Origin: Blasia pusilla | Taxonomy: Eukaryota > Marchantiophyta > Marchantiopsida > Blasiales | Direction of reading: 5' to 3' | Length of the DNA stretch: 64,000 nt | NCBI GenBank assembly: GCA_050084515.1 | Contig: CM114272.1 | Coordinates: 47,802,001-47,866,000, forward strand | In this document: piece by piece, positions 12,350 to 23,598 of the stretch | How positions within the stretch are numbered: position 1 is the stretch's first letter | How the letters are laid out: every line of letters starts with the position of its first letter | Notes under the pieces: generated by a model | Database searches by the model: none | The model's input: only the letters and a program-made list of their open reading frames with translations | What the model was told of the DNA's origin: nothing | Translations under genes and position numbers: made by a program

Positions 12350-13600
12350 CTATTGTATCTGAGAAGCCATCCTAGCCTCACGCCCGGCATCTCCCTCAAC
12401 GCGTATAGGTGGTGGGACTCTACCTCCTCCACGGGAAACTCCACCATCCCCTCGAGCGAATCCAACTCCTTGTCCCCCAACGAGACCACATGGTGCACGA
12501 CCTATAGGCCCACTCGGACCGGAAACGCGCTCTGGAGCCCTCTCTGGCCCTTGGTCCGGACGTAACTCAGGGTGCAACGTGAAACATCTGGCATGTGTGT
12601 GACCATACCTCTGACAATAGTCACAATGATAACCTCCTGGTGCAGCACCATCTCCTCCTCCATGTTGAGGCACGCATCCATGACCTTGATGATTACAATT
12701 GCGTTGATGAGGGGCTCGACCACATGCCCAACAAGTAATCGTAGGCGGCTGGTGCAAAGCCACATATGAAGGCGCAGGTCTCTGTAGCACGGCCTCCCAA
12801 TATCCTCCCTGAGCTCATGGTGCCACAATCGACCTATCACGTTGCTGCACTGGTGGTGTAGGAAATCATGACTGCTCTCGCCCAAAACCCATGGTGGCTA
12901 CGCTCTCCTCCGCCATGTTACGCTCAATGTTCTCGGCGGTCCTAAAAACATCTCTCAATATAGGGGACGTGTTCATAAGAAGCATCCCCTCCCGCACTCA
13001 TGTCCTCAGGGTTTGATCCAACATTGTGTACCATGATTGGATAGCATGAGCCTCTGTCACCCCCTGAGTGACGTTGATCATCTGGTGTAATCGAGTGTAA
13101 GCCTCACGCAAACTCTTACCTGGGCGCCTCTGGAAGTCGTGGATGCTCCGTAACTTCTCTATCCGTATCTCCCGGTAGCTCGTCCGCAACTCAGCAAAGA
13201 ACTCAACCACGGGGTTGAACCTCAGCTCAGTCCATGACACATAATGTGGGTCATACTAGAGCCGCCATATATGCCTCAATCTCCTCGGCATATCTGTGGA
13301 AGAACTCATGATAATCGTCCATGAGCATCCCCTCTAAATGTTGGAACATGTCGTTCCATGCTGTAAATGGGTTGAACTCTCAAGAGTTCCTAGCCCGCTG
13401 TGAGTCACACCAACTCCTAAACTATGCAATGAAGTCGTGTAACTCTATAGCGCCTACAACACCCGAAAACCTACGCAGTCCTCTACTCCGGTCATCCATC
13501 TCGTACGCCCAATTGGTAACACCATTCATTGTGTGTGGTGGATCATTAACACACTCCTCTATACTCTCCCCCTTGTCTGAAGATGACACAGAAGAAGATT
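12350..13600 (-). pseudogene. E2: gag (capsid-like region plus two zinc knuckles)
   Basis: The minus strand first gives a capsid-like segment, with FNPVVEFFAELRTSYREIR and then SLREAYTRLHQMINVTQGVT (13240-13050). Next comes a nucleocapsid part (12790-12350) with knuckle 1, CWACGRAPHQRNC, spaced CX2CX8C (where E6 has CX2CX3HX4C), and knuckle 2, CDYCQRYGHTHARC (canonical CX2CX4HX4C). An Arg/Gly-rich tail follows. Gag packages element RNA into particles. The capsid and nucleocapsid pieces are in different frames. Confidence 0.85.
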
Positions 13601-15664
13601 GAGGTGGTCTCTCGCGTGGAGACCCTCAAAATCTCGCACCACTCTGGGTAAACCCTCTAGAGCTACTCTCAGGTCCACCACCTCGCCTCTAAAAGGCCCA
13701 AAAGGATGTCATGATGACCCTTGTGTCCCTCTCATATGATCACTCTCAATCTCGCGAGTAATCACTCAAACTAAACATGCGGCACTCAATCTATACTCTC
13801 TCATTGAGACGTGTGATGTGTGGCAACAAGTTGCGTGGTGCGGAAAATCAACTAATCTATCATCTCATCAACAAGTCATAACCTCAACTCTGGACATCCC
13901 ACACAAATTTATGTCCCCTAAACCCATACATCAATGATGCTCTCAGCATTAGCACGAAACCCAATATCCCAAATAACTGCCCAATACCCTGAAATCCCTA
14001 ACACGTGCAAAGCAAAAGATCATAATGGTTAACCTGACAACAATGTCATTGTCGCTCCTCATCAACTGCAAACCTTGACCCCAACTCGATCATGAAGACA
14101 AACTCCTACAAGAAGCAAGTCATACTCCTCTCGTACTGATGATGCTCAAATCTCCTCGATGTGCGGTGGGGGTCCAACGGTACTGGCGGCACGGAACGAC
14201 TACAAACGGCAAGGCACTCAAAAATGGGGTGTGGCACTCGCCGGCATATCCTCCTCAAGCAACAAAACATACTTTGCTCCCAGTGATGGTGCGACTCCAC
14301 GATCGACACAATGCGGTGCGGCTACGAGCAACATGACGCAGTAATTGGCGGCGCGTTGCGACTACGGGCGTCAAGACACGGTACTCGACCGTCGTCGAGC
14401 AGCTACCAAACTCAAGACCTAGCAAAACGGAATATAATCTCAGACCCCATATGATCAATCGATCACACGATCGAGATAAGACTCACATATGATCAGTGAC
14501 GGTCGGCTGCAATGGGAAGACAACGGCCTACATAGAGGATGTGGCGGCGCAGCGGCTGACTTGTCATAGGCGATGTGTCCCGACCGTTGATAGTGCAAGG
14601 GCCGTCAATTGGCTGACGGTGTTGGAGGATGGCCATAGACGGTGGACAATTGTAGGCAGTACTGCAGTCGAAGGCAAGCTATAAAGTACCTAGGTAACAA
14701 GGAATAATGTAGTTGGCGGCAGTGGCTACATGCCCAAACACCGCCGAAAATGGGGCAGATTGACCCAGCACGGCTAGTGTGGAGCACGGACATACTTAAA
14801 GATGTGATAAGGCTGGCTAGACGGAGTTGGGCTAGCCGGGCAGCAGGAAGGGATGGTTGAACGCCGCGGCTAGGGCCAAATTGGCCGCCGCAACAGGGTT
14901 TGTGGCACCACGTGGAAACAAGGCGCCTCAGACCGGCACTCATCGCTGTGGGTCAATTGGAGCCGAGAGGTTGACGGCTGCCGGATGATCAAAGGCAACA
15001 ACGCAGGGTCGGCAGCTGGCATGTCTACATACAACGTCAGATTCGAGTAGGCAATGACAGCAGACGGCAGTAGACGTGGCAGTAGGCATGGAACGCGGCT
15101 CGGCTAAGTCAATGGCCCGGAAGTACGTCCTTGGCAAGCATGGATGGCGGAACGCGGGCGGCAGACGGCAGAGCGTGGACGGCGTGCCACGGTCGGCAAA
15201 AAGTCCGCGGCTGCGCGGCAGCGGATCGACCACGGCCCTCTTTTTTTTTCCCCAATTTTTTTTATGTAAAATAACCCCCTAGAATCCCGAATCCCCACTA
15301 TTTTTTCATCTTACTTGATTGCCCCCCTTTTAACAGATTGCAGTTTGAGGGCTTCTCACAACTCTCTCCTAAAATTGAGGGTCAACAACATGAAAAGTTT
15401 CTACTTTTATACCCCTCAGAAAAGGAATTTTTTTGAAGGATTTTGGAAGTTTCACTCACACCTTGGAACAATGGTTGTGGCAGCCTAACAAAAAATGTTG
15501 TGCAACCCAACATCTCTTTCTCCTACAAAAATTTTGGCAGCGCTTCCGCACCGATTTCTCCCCAAAAAAATTGAAAATGTGTGAAAATACAAACCAAAGA
15601 GCTACATGGAGCACCGACATGGAGCAATCTGCCCCCATACTCAATCCGCCCCCATACTCAATCC
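13601..15664 (-). other. E2: long 5' leader
   Basis: On the minus strand this aligns in patches with the E6 leader (40427-42100). Patches include GTACCGTG...GCCCGTAG at about 14395-14360 and the motif ATTGAGTATGGGGGC at about 15640. It has no conserved open frame; the open stretches on both strands have no homology I can see. The end nearest 15664 contains GCCCCCATACTCAATCC twice in tandem (15631-15647 and 15648-15664), exactly at the junction with E3. Confidence 0.7.
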
Positions 15665-15670
15665 GCCAAG

Positions 15671-15865
15671 GCCAAGGCGATAGTGATTGATGCAGAGTCC
15701 TACGACGTCTTGATTGGTGGAGCAGTGTTATATCCGATGGGGTTTTCCCTGGATTATTAGGAGGAGTCAGCGTCCTACAGACCAGAATGGCAGTCAAGTG
15801 ATGGGCGTCTTAGCTCATTACCCGTTCGATTCATAGGTGCAGTGATCAAGCAACGACCAAGAGAG
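15671..15865 (+). pseudogene. E3: protease C-terminal fragment
   Basis: It encodes the E6-like stretch ESYDVLIGGAVLYPMGFSLDY, then a TAG where E6 has TGG (about 15757). The DSGA active site is not present, because the element is cut upstream. A minus-strand frame across it is a shadow. Confidence 0.8.
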
Positions 15866-17436
15866 ATGGCAACCTTAGCAACATTTAGCAATGCCATCAC
15901 TTGGCCTAGTGATTTGATCGAGGGACATGCCCATGCATAGGATACTCCCGTTCTTGTCATTTCTATAGAGAGGAGTGTTATGGTAGCCGCATCATTCCGT
16001 GGAGGAGAGGTGCCGTTGTGGGGCTCGACTGAGGAGCTTCGACGGTTGGTAGATGAGCACGTGCAGACCGCGTGTAGCGAGGCATTTGCACCGGAGCTTG
16101 ACGGGTGTGAGGAACCCGAGGTAGCAGGGAGTGCTATGATGACACCCTTGGATACCACACCCATTGTGTGGTATATCCTGGAGGAGGGTATTCGAGTGTT
16201 AGATCTCTTTGGAAGGATTACCACCGGGTTAGCTGCTGTTTTGCACGCAAGAGTGCGAGTGCAGCAGTATCAATATGTGGAGAGTGATGATGTTGCAAGG
16301 CGCATCTCACTATGATATGTGGCGCAATTAAGCCTACTTTTTCCCAACTTATTGTCTGCGTCCGTGGTATAGGGGTACCAGAGTTCCCTACTGCGGGATA
16401 TTTCATTGATGGGGGCGCACGACTTAGACCGGTTATGCACCATTGATTTGGTCATTTTCGGTTGGCCATGTCAAGGCCAATCGAGTGCTCGACAAGGCAG
16501 TGGGTTGGCTGACACTCGGTCCAGGTTGTTTTGGGAGATGTTGAGGATCTTACGGCAGTTGCAAGAGCACCAGTCTCATTCTCCAGCCTACATTCTGGAG
16601 AATGTGCCGATCTTAGGAGACTCTAGGTGGTGACAAGTGCTCATCACGTGCGTGCCTGGATCGGCCCAGCAGTGTTCTTGGATGCGGCGAGTGTAGGTTC
16701 TAGAACCCATCGCCCGCGTCTATGGTGGACCAACTTGGTGCCCCATGCAGTGTTACGGAGGGCGTATGCGAGAGTGAAGCGCCCCTCCCATTTGTTAGTG
16801 GATTTCATTCTGGATCCAAGTCGTTGCTCACAGGCAATGAGGCACGATGATCGACCATTGTTGACTGTGGTGAACTGGGTAGGCAAGCCGCGGGCAGCCT
16901 TTCCCACGTTTGTGAGTTTTCCCGCTTCCTATGCATACAAAGAGGCCAGTCTTGGCTTGGTTTGGGATGACCAGATTCAAAGGTTGGTGGAGCCCAGCGC
17001 CGACGAGAGAGAACGGGAGATGGGATTTCCCACAGGAGTGACGGCAGTATCGTCAGTTTCAGAGGCATCACGACGTCATGTCTTGGGTCAGGCGATGGAC
17101 CTGAACTGCTTAACATGGATCTCCATCTTGGGAGTGCCTGAGCAGCGTCGGATGAGATCGCGACAGATCATAGCGGTTGCGTTGGTAAGCCCCATGCCTA
17201 CCGAGATGGTGGAGGCAGTGGCTACGGGCGAGACACCCGCCCGAGGAGATCGACACACCAGGGGAGATCGGGAGAGACACCCTTGGACTTCTTGGGATGT
17301 TTTGCAGGTACGCCAAGAGATGATAGCCATAACATTGAGTGTGGTTCTGGACACTGCATGTGGAGGAGATCAAAGTTTGCATTTGGCTGCAGGAAAGCAG
17401 TTGAGTGTCGTTGTTCGAGACGGGATTGCACCATAG
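15866..17436 (+). pseudogene. E3: DNA cytosine methyltransferase domain
   Basis: A roughly 110-residue lead-in (FRGGEVPLWGSTEELRRLV) precedes motif I, which reads VLDLFGRITTGLAA (16195-16236). Motif IV is intact as IFGWPCQGQSSA (16454-16489), motif VI is AYILENVP, motif VIII is RPRLWWTNLV, and then EREREMGFPTGVT and HVLGQAMDLNCLTWI (17078-17122). Stops at 16313-16315 (TGA) and 16369-16371 (TAG) correspond to CGA and CAG in E6. A short deletion after ENVPILGDSR changes the frame, after which a 269-codon frame (16627-17436) continues into the linker HPWTSWDVLQ. The motif order and the RPRLWWTN/LGQAMDLN forms resemble DNMT3/DRM-type enzymes more than DNMT1/CMT. The target could be cytosine in element or host DNA. 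Confidence 0.9.
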
Positions 17437-17451
17437 CAACCACCGATATCC

Positions 17452-18260
17452 GTGCCGGAGAGTCCTACCGTAGTCACGATGGAGACTTGGGAGCCTGATA
17501 TGGGCCCTAAGTTGACAAGAGGAGAGAGGCGCCGAATACATCAGTTCTTCAGGAGTTATAGGAGCTGCTTTGCGTTTAGCATGGAGGATTTGAGTACGCT
17601 GAAGGGACCGGGGATCCGCATTGAGTTGTCGAGTGATACGCCGATCTTCCAACGACCCTACAGGTACAGTGATATGGAGAGGGCTCTGATTCAGAGTAGG
17701 AGCCAAGACTTGGTTGGAGCAGGACTAGTGGAGATGTCGCATGGGGAGTATGCATTTGCCATTGTCATGCCCGCCAAAAAGTATGTGCTTGGCAAGTGGA
17801 CGAATAGGCAGATGTGTGGGGATTACCGACCTATCAATCGACAGACGAAGTCCGATAGGTATGCCATGCCCACCCTGAGGAGATCTTTGATGCGATTGAT
17901 CACGCAAAGGTCTTCAGTTCATTGGATTTGCGAGCCGGATACCATCAACTGCCTATCCGATTGGAGGAGAGGCAGAAGACGGCATTTTGGGGCATCGATC
18001 CTCACGGGAATGATTATTTGTACCAGTGGCGGTTCTTACCATTTGGGTTAAAGAACGCCCTGACTGAGTTTCAGAGAGTCATGGACAGGATCTTGGCTAG
18101 TCTGGATTTTGCTAGGTGTTATATTGACGACATCGTAGTCTTTAGCGCCACGGTTGAGGAGCATGAGCGACGTCTAGAGGAGGTGTTTCGATGATTGCAA
18201 TAACATGGGCTGAAGCTACATCCAGGCAAGTGCAAGTTCTTCTATGACCAGATTGAGTAC
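17452..18260 (+). pseudogene. E3: reverse transcriptase domain
   Basis: In order: ERRRIHQFFRSYRSCFAFSM, RQMCGDYRPINRQTKSDRYA, then after a frameshift near 17880 the palm FGLKNALTEFQRVMDRILA and catalytic CYIDDIVVFSATVEEHERRL (18115-18175). The YIDD aspartates are kept. A TGA at 18193 and the frameshift break the frame. Confidence 0.92.
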
Positions 18261-18905
18261 TTGGGTCATACGATATACCCATGTGGCCTTGGTGTTCAGC
18301 AGACGAAGGTAGAGGCTATCTCACGCATTCCACGCCCTACAGATGTGAGCCGTGTTCGCTCATTCATGGGATTGGCGAACTTCTATCGGCTCTACGTCAA
18401 GGGATTCAATTTGATTGCGAAGCCGTTGACCTTGTTGACCAAGATGGATCACGAGTGGCATTGGGGGCATGAGCAGGAGCGAGCATTTCAATTGCTCAAG
18501 GACAGGTTGACGTCTACGCCCATCTTGAGGAGACCGATCAGGGGGCGTCCTTTCCATTGGCACACAGATTGGAGCATGTTGGGGCTTTGAGCGGTGCTCA
18601 CCCAGCATGATGATGAGGGTAGAGAGTTCATGGTGGCTTACGCTAACCGCTCGAAGAACACTGCAGAGGCAAAGTACAACTCGTATGAGGGTGAGTGCAT
18701 GGATGTAGTGTGGGCTGTCGCACATTTCACGTGTTACTTATTAGGCAATCCCTTTACCATCATCACTCATCAACAACCACTCAAGTGGTTGATGGAGTCC
18801 GACAAGCTTACAGGGAAGCTTGCGAGATGGGCTCTGTTGTTGCACGAGTATGATTTTCAGGTGGTACATAGACTGGGATGCTCAACCAGGATGCAGATGG
18901 GTTGA
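18261..18905 (+). pseudogene. E3: RNase H domain
   Basis: AFMGLANFYR-type tether (here SFMGLANFYRLYVKGF), then the RNase H start FHWHTDWSMLGL, a TGA at 18588, NTAEAKYNSYEGECMDVVWA, and ITHQQPLKWLMESDKLTGKL. The usual ITDHQPLKWLM has Asp changed to His, removing a conserved acidic residue. Confidence 0.9.
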
Positions 18906-20330
18906 GTCGTAGCCCATGCCCGAGTCAGCGAGATACGATTGGCGCTCGATGGTATGGAGAGAGTGATGAGGATTCAGTGCCAGGATGGCACACGTCAGCC
19001 TATTTAGGCATGTTGGCTATGGAGAGCCAGAGTGTGGAGACTTCGATGGTGAGGTCTAGTGGAGAGTCCTTGGATCCCGAGGCCTGTGAGGAGACCACAG
19101 GTGGCCGAGATATTCATGAGGAGAAGTATTGGAGTACCTTCGTACCGATAGCGTTGCGAGCACCATGGGTGCTAGAGAGTGGGATCGGATCCTACAGTGG
19201 GCCAGACGGTTCCGTTGGGAAGGGACACATGTTTTGAGGGTTTGGGAGGATGGTAGAGTACGCATACTGCCGCATCCTTTGCAGAGAGCACAACTAGTGC
19301 AGCATGCCCACGAGGAGTTGGGTCACTTTGGGGTGAAGCGGATGTACAATTTGCTCCAGATTCAGTATTGGTGGCAAGGCATGCAGACTGACATTCAGCA
19401 ATTTGTTGCCAGGTGCATGGTGTGTGATCGGGTCCGAGCATCGTTCAATGCTCCGACTCCAAAGTTGCATCTATTACCAATCATGGGCTTAGGGTATAGA
19501 TGGAGTTTGGATTTTGCAAGACCTTTGCCTTTGACGGAGGGTCACAGTCGTTATGTGTTGGTGATGGTCGAGCACTTCTCGAAGTGGATCGAGTTGGTTG
19601 CATTTCCTGATAAAGCGAGTGAGGGAGTAGCTTATGCCTTCCTTCACACAGTGTTGAGTCATTATGGCGCACCGACTGAGGTGTTGACAGACTAGGGTAC
19701 CGAGTTTCACGGTGAGTTCCAGGCCTTGTGTGATCAGGCGTTGATCAACCACCGCACAACTTCGCGAGATCATCCCAAAGCGGATGGATTAGCGGAGAGA
19801 GTTGTGCAGACGGTGAAGAGGGGTTTATGAAAGTATGGCTTGCAGAGAGGTCACCTAGGAGATTGGGATCTCCAGTTGCCATGGTTGGCGATGGAATACA
19901 CATTCAGCATGCATGCATCCTTAGCATCTTTTTCACCGTACTTGCTACTTTATGGCCGAGAGCCAGATTTACATGCAGCCATTCATCGAGATGCAGGTGA
20001 AGTGCTGGACCTTGATGACCCAGATATATGGATGCGAGCATGTTCTCAGAGGGCTGAGTTGTTTTGGAGAGTGATGCCCATGGCGTTCGAGAACTTGGGG
20101 ATTGCGCACCATCGAGATACGTTGAGGTATGCGACTATTCGGGGTGGTGGTTATCGACCAACTATCTGAAGGTTTCATCAAGGAGATTATGTCTACTTGC
20201 AGCAGACGGCACCGACGACGTTGGATGTGACTGCAGGGCGTACTTACCTGAGAGTGCGTGACGTTTTGCCATCCGCTGTTCTCTTGCTGGAGGGATGCGA
20301 TGGTATGGTATGGAAGGACCATGTACGTAA
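18906..20330 (+). pseudogene. E3: DDE integrase
   Basis: The connector (18930-19130) is followed by the zinc-binding domain HAHEELGHFGVKRMYNLLQ...CMVCDRVRASF (19300-19446) and the catalytic core with LDFARPLPL (first Asp). The second Asp sits in VLTD, directly followed by TAG at 19693. The Glu is in ADGLAERVVQTVKRG. The C-terminal fold ILRV/YLRVRDVLPSAVLLLEG...VWKDHVRNCAPCHLPN follows. Further stops are at 19828 and 20167. Integrases of this family insert the cDNA; this copy is broken. Confidence 0.9.
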
Positions 20331-20547
20331 TTGTGCGCCATGTCACCTTCCTAACATTGATGGTGCAGTAGATCCGAGCTCAGCAGTAGTTCCTGCATGC
20401 TTGCGTTGTATGTTTTGTGGTTTTGCTCAAGGTGCGGCCACGATGCTAGTCTGTGATGGATGTTCGAGAGGTTGGCATATGGCATGTCTGACGCTGCCTC
20501 TCACTAGGGTTCCTCGGGGACGATGGATGTGTCCCAGATGTACATAG
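20331..20547 (+). pseudogene. E3: PHD finger at the integrase C terminus
   Basis: Cys4-His-Cys3 pattern: CMFC...LVCDGCSRGWHMACL...VPRGRWMCPRCT, ending in TAG at 20545-20547. All eight zinc ligands are present. PHD fingers commonly bind histone H3 tails, so this may tether the integration complex to chromatin (inference). It is read as the last domain of the polyprotein. Confidence 0.9.
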
Positions 20548-20721
20548 AGGAGATACTAGGTAGGTTTCAATTCCCACTTTTTCTGTGACATGGATGACAA
20601 GAAGACGACTAACGATGGGGCCACATGAGCACCCGACCTTTCTGCTCTTAGCGTCCTAGAGATGTATGTCCTGGTAGGTAGGGATAGATGGCTTTCTGGA
20701 GTTAGAGGGACCTAACCACCA

Positions 20722-20733
20722 GTTAGGGGGCAA
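20722..20733 (+). promoter_or_regulatory. E3: polypurine tract
   Basis: GTTAGGGGGCAA lies directly before unit A, matching the tracts of E4, E6 and E7 in position. It is the likely primer site for plus-strand cDNA synthesis. Confidence 0.65.
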
Positions 20734-22128
20734 TTGGAGACATTTAAGTACTTCTTGTCTCGTTGTTTGGATGCCATGAGTTAGCATGGGATCGTGCGTG
20801 TTTGTGTGTTGTAATGTACAAGAGTTTCTATTTTATAGTTGTTTAATAAGTTCAATCCCCAAGAGGATTATTGTTTGATGAAAAGAGAGTTCGAAATTAC
20901 AATTCTGTTGTAATAGTTGTATTTAAATGTGTATGATTTATATTCAATATCTTATCAATATCTTCGGATCTTTCTTAGTACCAAAGTTTCTTTTCTCAAT
21001 TCTCTCTAGTGGAGTTGACAGCACGCTCAGATAGATTTCCTCTCGATATCAAGAAACCTCACAGAGATCTCAACATGAAAGCAGGCTTCTCCTACTTTCG
21101 GAACTCAATCCGTCTCGGAGGCTACTCTCTGTCAAACAGATTTCCTACAAATTTATGTTGATTATTCCATTGATGAGAAAGGTTCGCCTGATTCACTCTT
21201 CACTCTGCAGACCCAATAAGAATACTCAGACATAAGCATCCCACATCAGAATGAATGAATGATTGCTTTACTACTCCATCAAGAATGAGAAAGCTTCAAA
21301 GTGTATACAAGTTTGAGAGGGTACTACTCCCTTGCTCGGACCATTCTTACAGCATGAGGACTTTGTAAGAGAATGATAATGATAGCTACTTCTATGCTTC
21401 TTAAATACTCTCTTAAGTAGGAGTGATCCAAAGATTCGAAACGTTCTTGATGAAGCTGGTGTCTCTTCAACATTTGTAACTACGTAGATCTATGGTGCTC
21501 TTTGCTTTTCTTACGATCCCTATGAATCCGCAAAACAAAATTGTCATAACTACCAATTTGATACAAAGGGTTGCGTCTTTTCCTATTCGAATTGTTCTAA
21601 CTATGTGTCTCTTGAAATCACTATCAATCTTAGCTTCGCTTCGCTGCTAAGTTTGGACCTCTTTTGCTTCGCTTGAGGACACAGCTCTTTCTCCTGATCT
21701 GAAGACGAAGCGCTCCATTCTTTGTTCTTGTTCCAAGTGCTTTGTTCTTCGTGCTTTGTACAAGAGCGAAGTACTTCTTTCTCTTCTTCTTCATGCTTCG
21801 TTATAGAGCGAAGCACTTCATAGACAGAGCTTCGTTGTCGTTCCGAAGCTTCTTGTTGGGTCTTGACACTTCGTTATTTTATTCTCCTCTCCTCTTAGGC
21901 AAATCCTTGATTTTCTATCTCTCTGCCTTGTCCTTGGAGCTTCGTGATTCACTTTAATCTTACTCATTCCTCCCCATAATAATATGTAATAATAAAAATC
22001 ATAATATATATACAAGTCTTCGTTGAATTAAAAGATGTATTTCTTCAAAAGTACAAAATTTTGGATATCACATGTGTGTGTTCGGTGACAGCGATGTATG
22101 TTGTGTAGCGATGTGTATGCGCACGACA
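20734..22128 (+). repeat. E3: first A terminal unit, split by a solo LTR
   Basis: It begins TTGGAGACATTTAAGTAC and ends GCGCACGACA (22119-22128). Without the 20810-22072 insertion the unit would be about 130 bp, as in E6. It is followed by the near-palindromic joint GACAACTGTC (22125-22134). Confidence 0.85.
20810..22072. mobile_element. Solo LTR of another retrotransposon
   Basis: The insert starts TGTAATGTAC and ends GATATCACA, giving TG...CA termini. It is flanked by TGTGT on both sides (20805-20809 and 22073-22077), a plausible 5-bp target duplication, although the flank is GT-rich so this could be chance. Removing it restores a continuous A unit. Its Glu/Lys-rich open frame (21601-21816, minus) arises from GAAGC/CTTCG repeats and is not a gene. 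Confidence 0.8.
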
Positions 22129-22130
22129 AC

Positions 22131-22645
22131 TGTCATGTCTTTTAGGATAGATCAGTGAGATCTAGTAGAGCGCCTTCGTGACTAGTGGAGGACATGCTCA
22201 GTAGGTCAAGGATGACCTATTGAGGCCCCGGGAAACTTGAGAGAGCAGGTTTCCCCTTTGTTTCAGCTCATTTGGAGCCATATTGAGGAACTTACTATTT
22301 TAGGTAAGTACCATTTTGAGTATATGATCGACTTTCTATTTTTTGTAAGTGGCCCTTGATCTCCTACATCAGGTCAAGAGCCAAGGAGGTGACTTGGGAG
22401 AATAGGTTACCATGGAGAGAGCTTGGGAGAGGGGAGGGTTATATATCCCAAGGAGAGAGAGTTGGAGAGCTCATTCTCTCTTTGTTGAACCTCTTGGCAT
22501 GAGGCGGCGGAGCTATGGTCCCTTGCCTTATGAGTGTAACCCAAGCCTCTCATTAGGAGAGTGGGTTTGGTTTGACACGAGAGAGAGAGTGCACACCTTT
22601 GAAAGCTATGGTGTGAGATGATGTAGAGAGAGATTGGATCTTTTA
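22131..22645 (+). repeat. E3: B terminal unit (promoter and R/U5-like)
   Basis: It starts TGTCATGTCT and ends near GGATCTTTTA. It contains a TATA-like GTTATATATCCC (about 22438-22449) and, about 33 bp downstream, ATTCTCTCTTTG, the predicted transcript start shared with E6. Confidence 0.85.
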
Positions 22646-22759
22646 GTACTTAATGTCTCGTTGTTTGGATGCCATGATGTTAGCATGGGATTGTACGTGT
22701 TTGTGTGTATGTTGGATGATAGTGATGTATGTTGTGTAGCGATGTGTATGCGCACGACA
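22646..22759 (+). repeat. E3: second A terminal unit
   Basis: It runs from GTACTTAATGTCTCG to GCGCACGACA and lacks the first 12 or so bases of A. Integrase sequence of E4 begins directly after it. Confidence 0.85.
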
Positions 22760-23290
22760 ACCCTGATGTATGGATGCGAGCATATTCAGAGAGGGCTAAG
22801 TTGTTTCGGAGAGTGATGCCCATGGCGTTTGAGAACTTGGCGATTGCGTAACATCCGGATACGTTGAGGTATGCAAATTTTTGGGAGGTTGTTATCGACC
22901 TACTATCCAGAGGTTTCATGAGGGAGACTATGTCTATTTGCAGCAAACGTCATCCACAATGTTGGATGTGCCTATATGACGCACCATCTTAAGAGTGCAT
23001 GAGGTTTTGCCATCTGAAGTCCTCTTATTGGAGGGACATGATGGTAGGGTTTGGAAGGACAATGTGGGTAATTGTGCGCCATGTCACCTTCCTAATATTG
23101 ACGGTATAATTGATCCAAGCTTAGCAGTAGTTACTGCAGGCTTGCAATGTATGTTGTGTGGTTATGCCCGTGGTGCAACCACTATGCTAGTTTGTTATGG
23201 GTGTTTGAGAGGGTGGCATATGGTATGTTTGACACCACCTCTCACTATGGTTCCTTAGGGACGATGGATATGTCCCAGATGTACATAGAT
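22760..23290 (+). pseudogene. E4: integrase C terminus and PHD finger
   Basis: Frame-broken sequence equivalent to the end of E6 integrase, including VLPSEVLLLEGHDGRVWKDN and NCAPCHLPNIDG (23010-23105). It then has a PHD finger, CMLCGYARGATTMLVCYGC...WHMVCL...MCPRCT-like. One ligand context is changed (CDGC to CYGC, Cys kept) and a TAG interrupts at about 23256 before GRWICPRCT. Confidence 0.85.
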
Positions 23291-23453
23291 TAGGTAGTTC
23301 TATATTCCAACTTGTATCTGTGACATGGATGACAAGAAGGCGACTAACGATGAGGCCACATGAGCACCCGACCTTTTTGCTCTTAGCGTCCGAGAGATAT
23401 ATGTCATGGTAGGTAGGGATAGATGGCTATCTGGAGTTAGAGGGACCTAACCA

Positions 23454-23469
23454 CTAGCTAGGGGGTCGA
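23454..23469 (+). promoter_or_regulatory. E4: polypurine tract
   Basis: CTAGCTAGGGGGTCGA immediately precedes unit A, as in E6. Confidence 0.6.
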
Positions 23470-23596
23470 TTGGAGATATTTTGGTACTTCTCGTCTCATT
23501 TTTTGGATGCCATGAGTTAGCATGGGATCGTACGTGTTTGTGTGTATGTTTGATGACAACAATGTACGTTGTGTAGCGATGTGTATGCGCACGACA
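23470..23596 (+). repeat. E4: first A terminal unit
   Basis: TTGGAGATATTTTGG to GCGCACGACA, about 127 bp, same length and ends as E6. Confidence 0.85.
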
Positions 23597-23598
23597 TC

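Larger units (their letters stand above)
7797..15664 (-). mobile_element. E2: Ty3/gypsy-type element with a DNA methyltransferase, 3'-truncated
   Basis: On the minus strand the order is leader (15664-13600), gag (13600-12350), protease (11660-11290), DNA methyltransferase (11020-10130), reverse transcriptase (9770-8930), RNase H (8900-8400) and only the zinc-binding part of integrase (8000-7797). The integrase core, PHD finger and terminal repeats are missing at the low-coordinate end, and no B unit precedes the leader at 15664. The element belongs to the same subfamily as E3, E4 and E6. Frameshifts and stops occur throughout, so it is inactive. Confidence 0.9.
15665..22759 (+). mobile_element. 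E3: Ty3/gypsy-type element with DNMT and PHD, 5'-truncated
   Basis: It starts abruptly inside protease (about 15671) and runs through methyltransferase, reverse transcriptase, RNase H, integrase and PHD finger to a 3' end built as A-B-A (A 20734-22128, B 22131-22645, A 22646-22759). A foreign solo LTR sits in the first A. The 5' B unit, leader and gag are missing. The right end abuts E4 integrase sequence, so E3 appears to have inserted into E4. Confidence 0.9.

Noticed and set aside
14605-15240. Several open frames on both strands in the E2 leader
   Set aside because: GC-rich leader sequence gives long frames by chance; not conserved in E6.
21601-21816. Glu/Lys-rich open frame inside the solo LTR
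   Set aside because: Produced by GAAGC/CTTCG repeats; no domain and inside a solo LTR.
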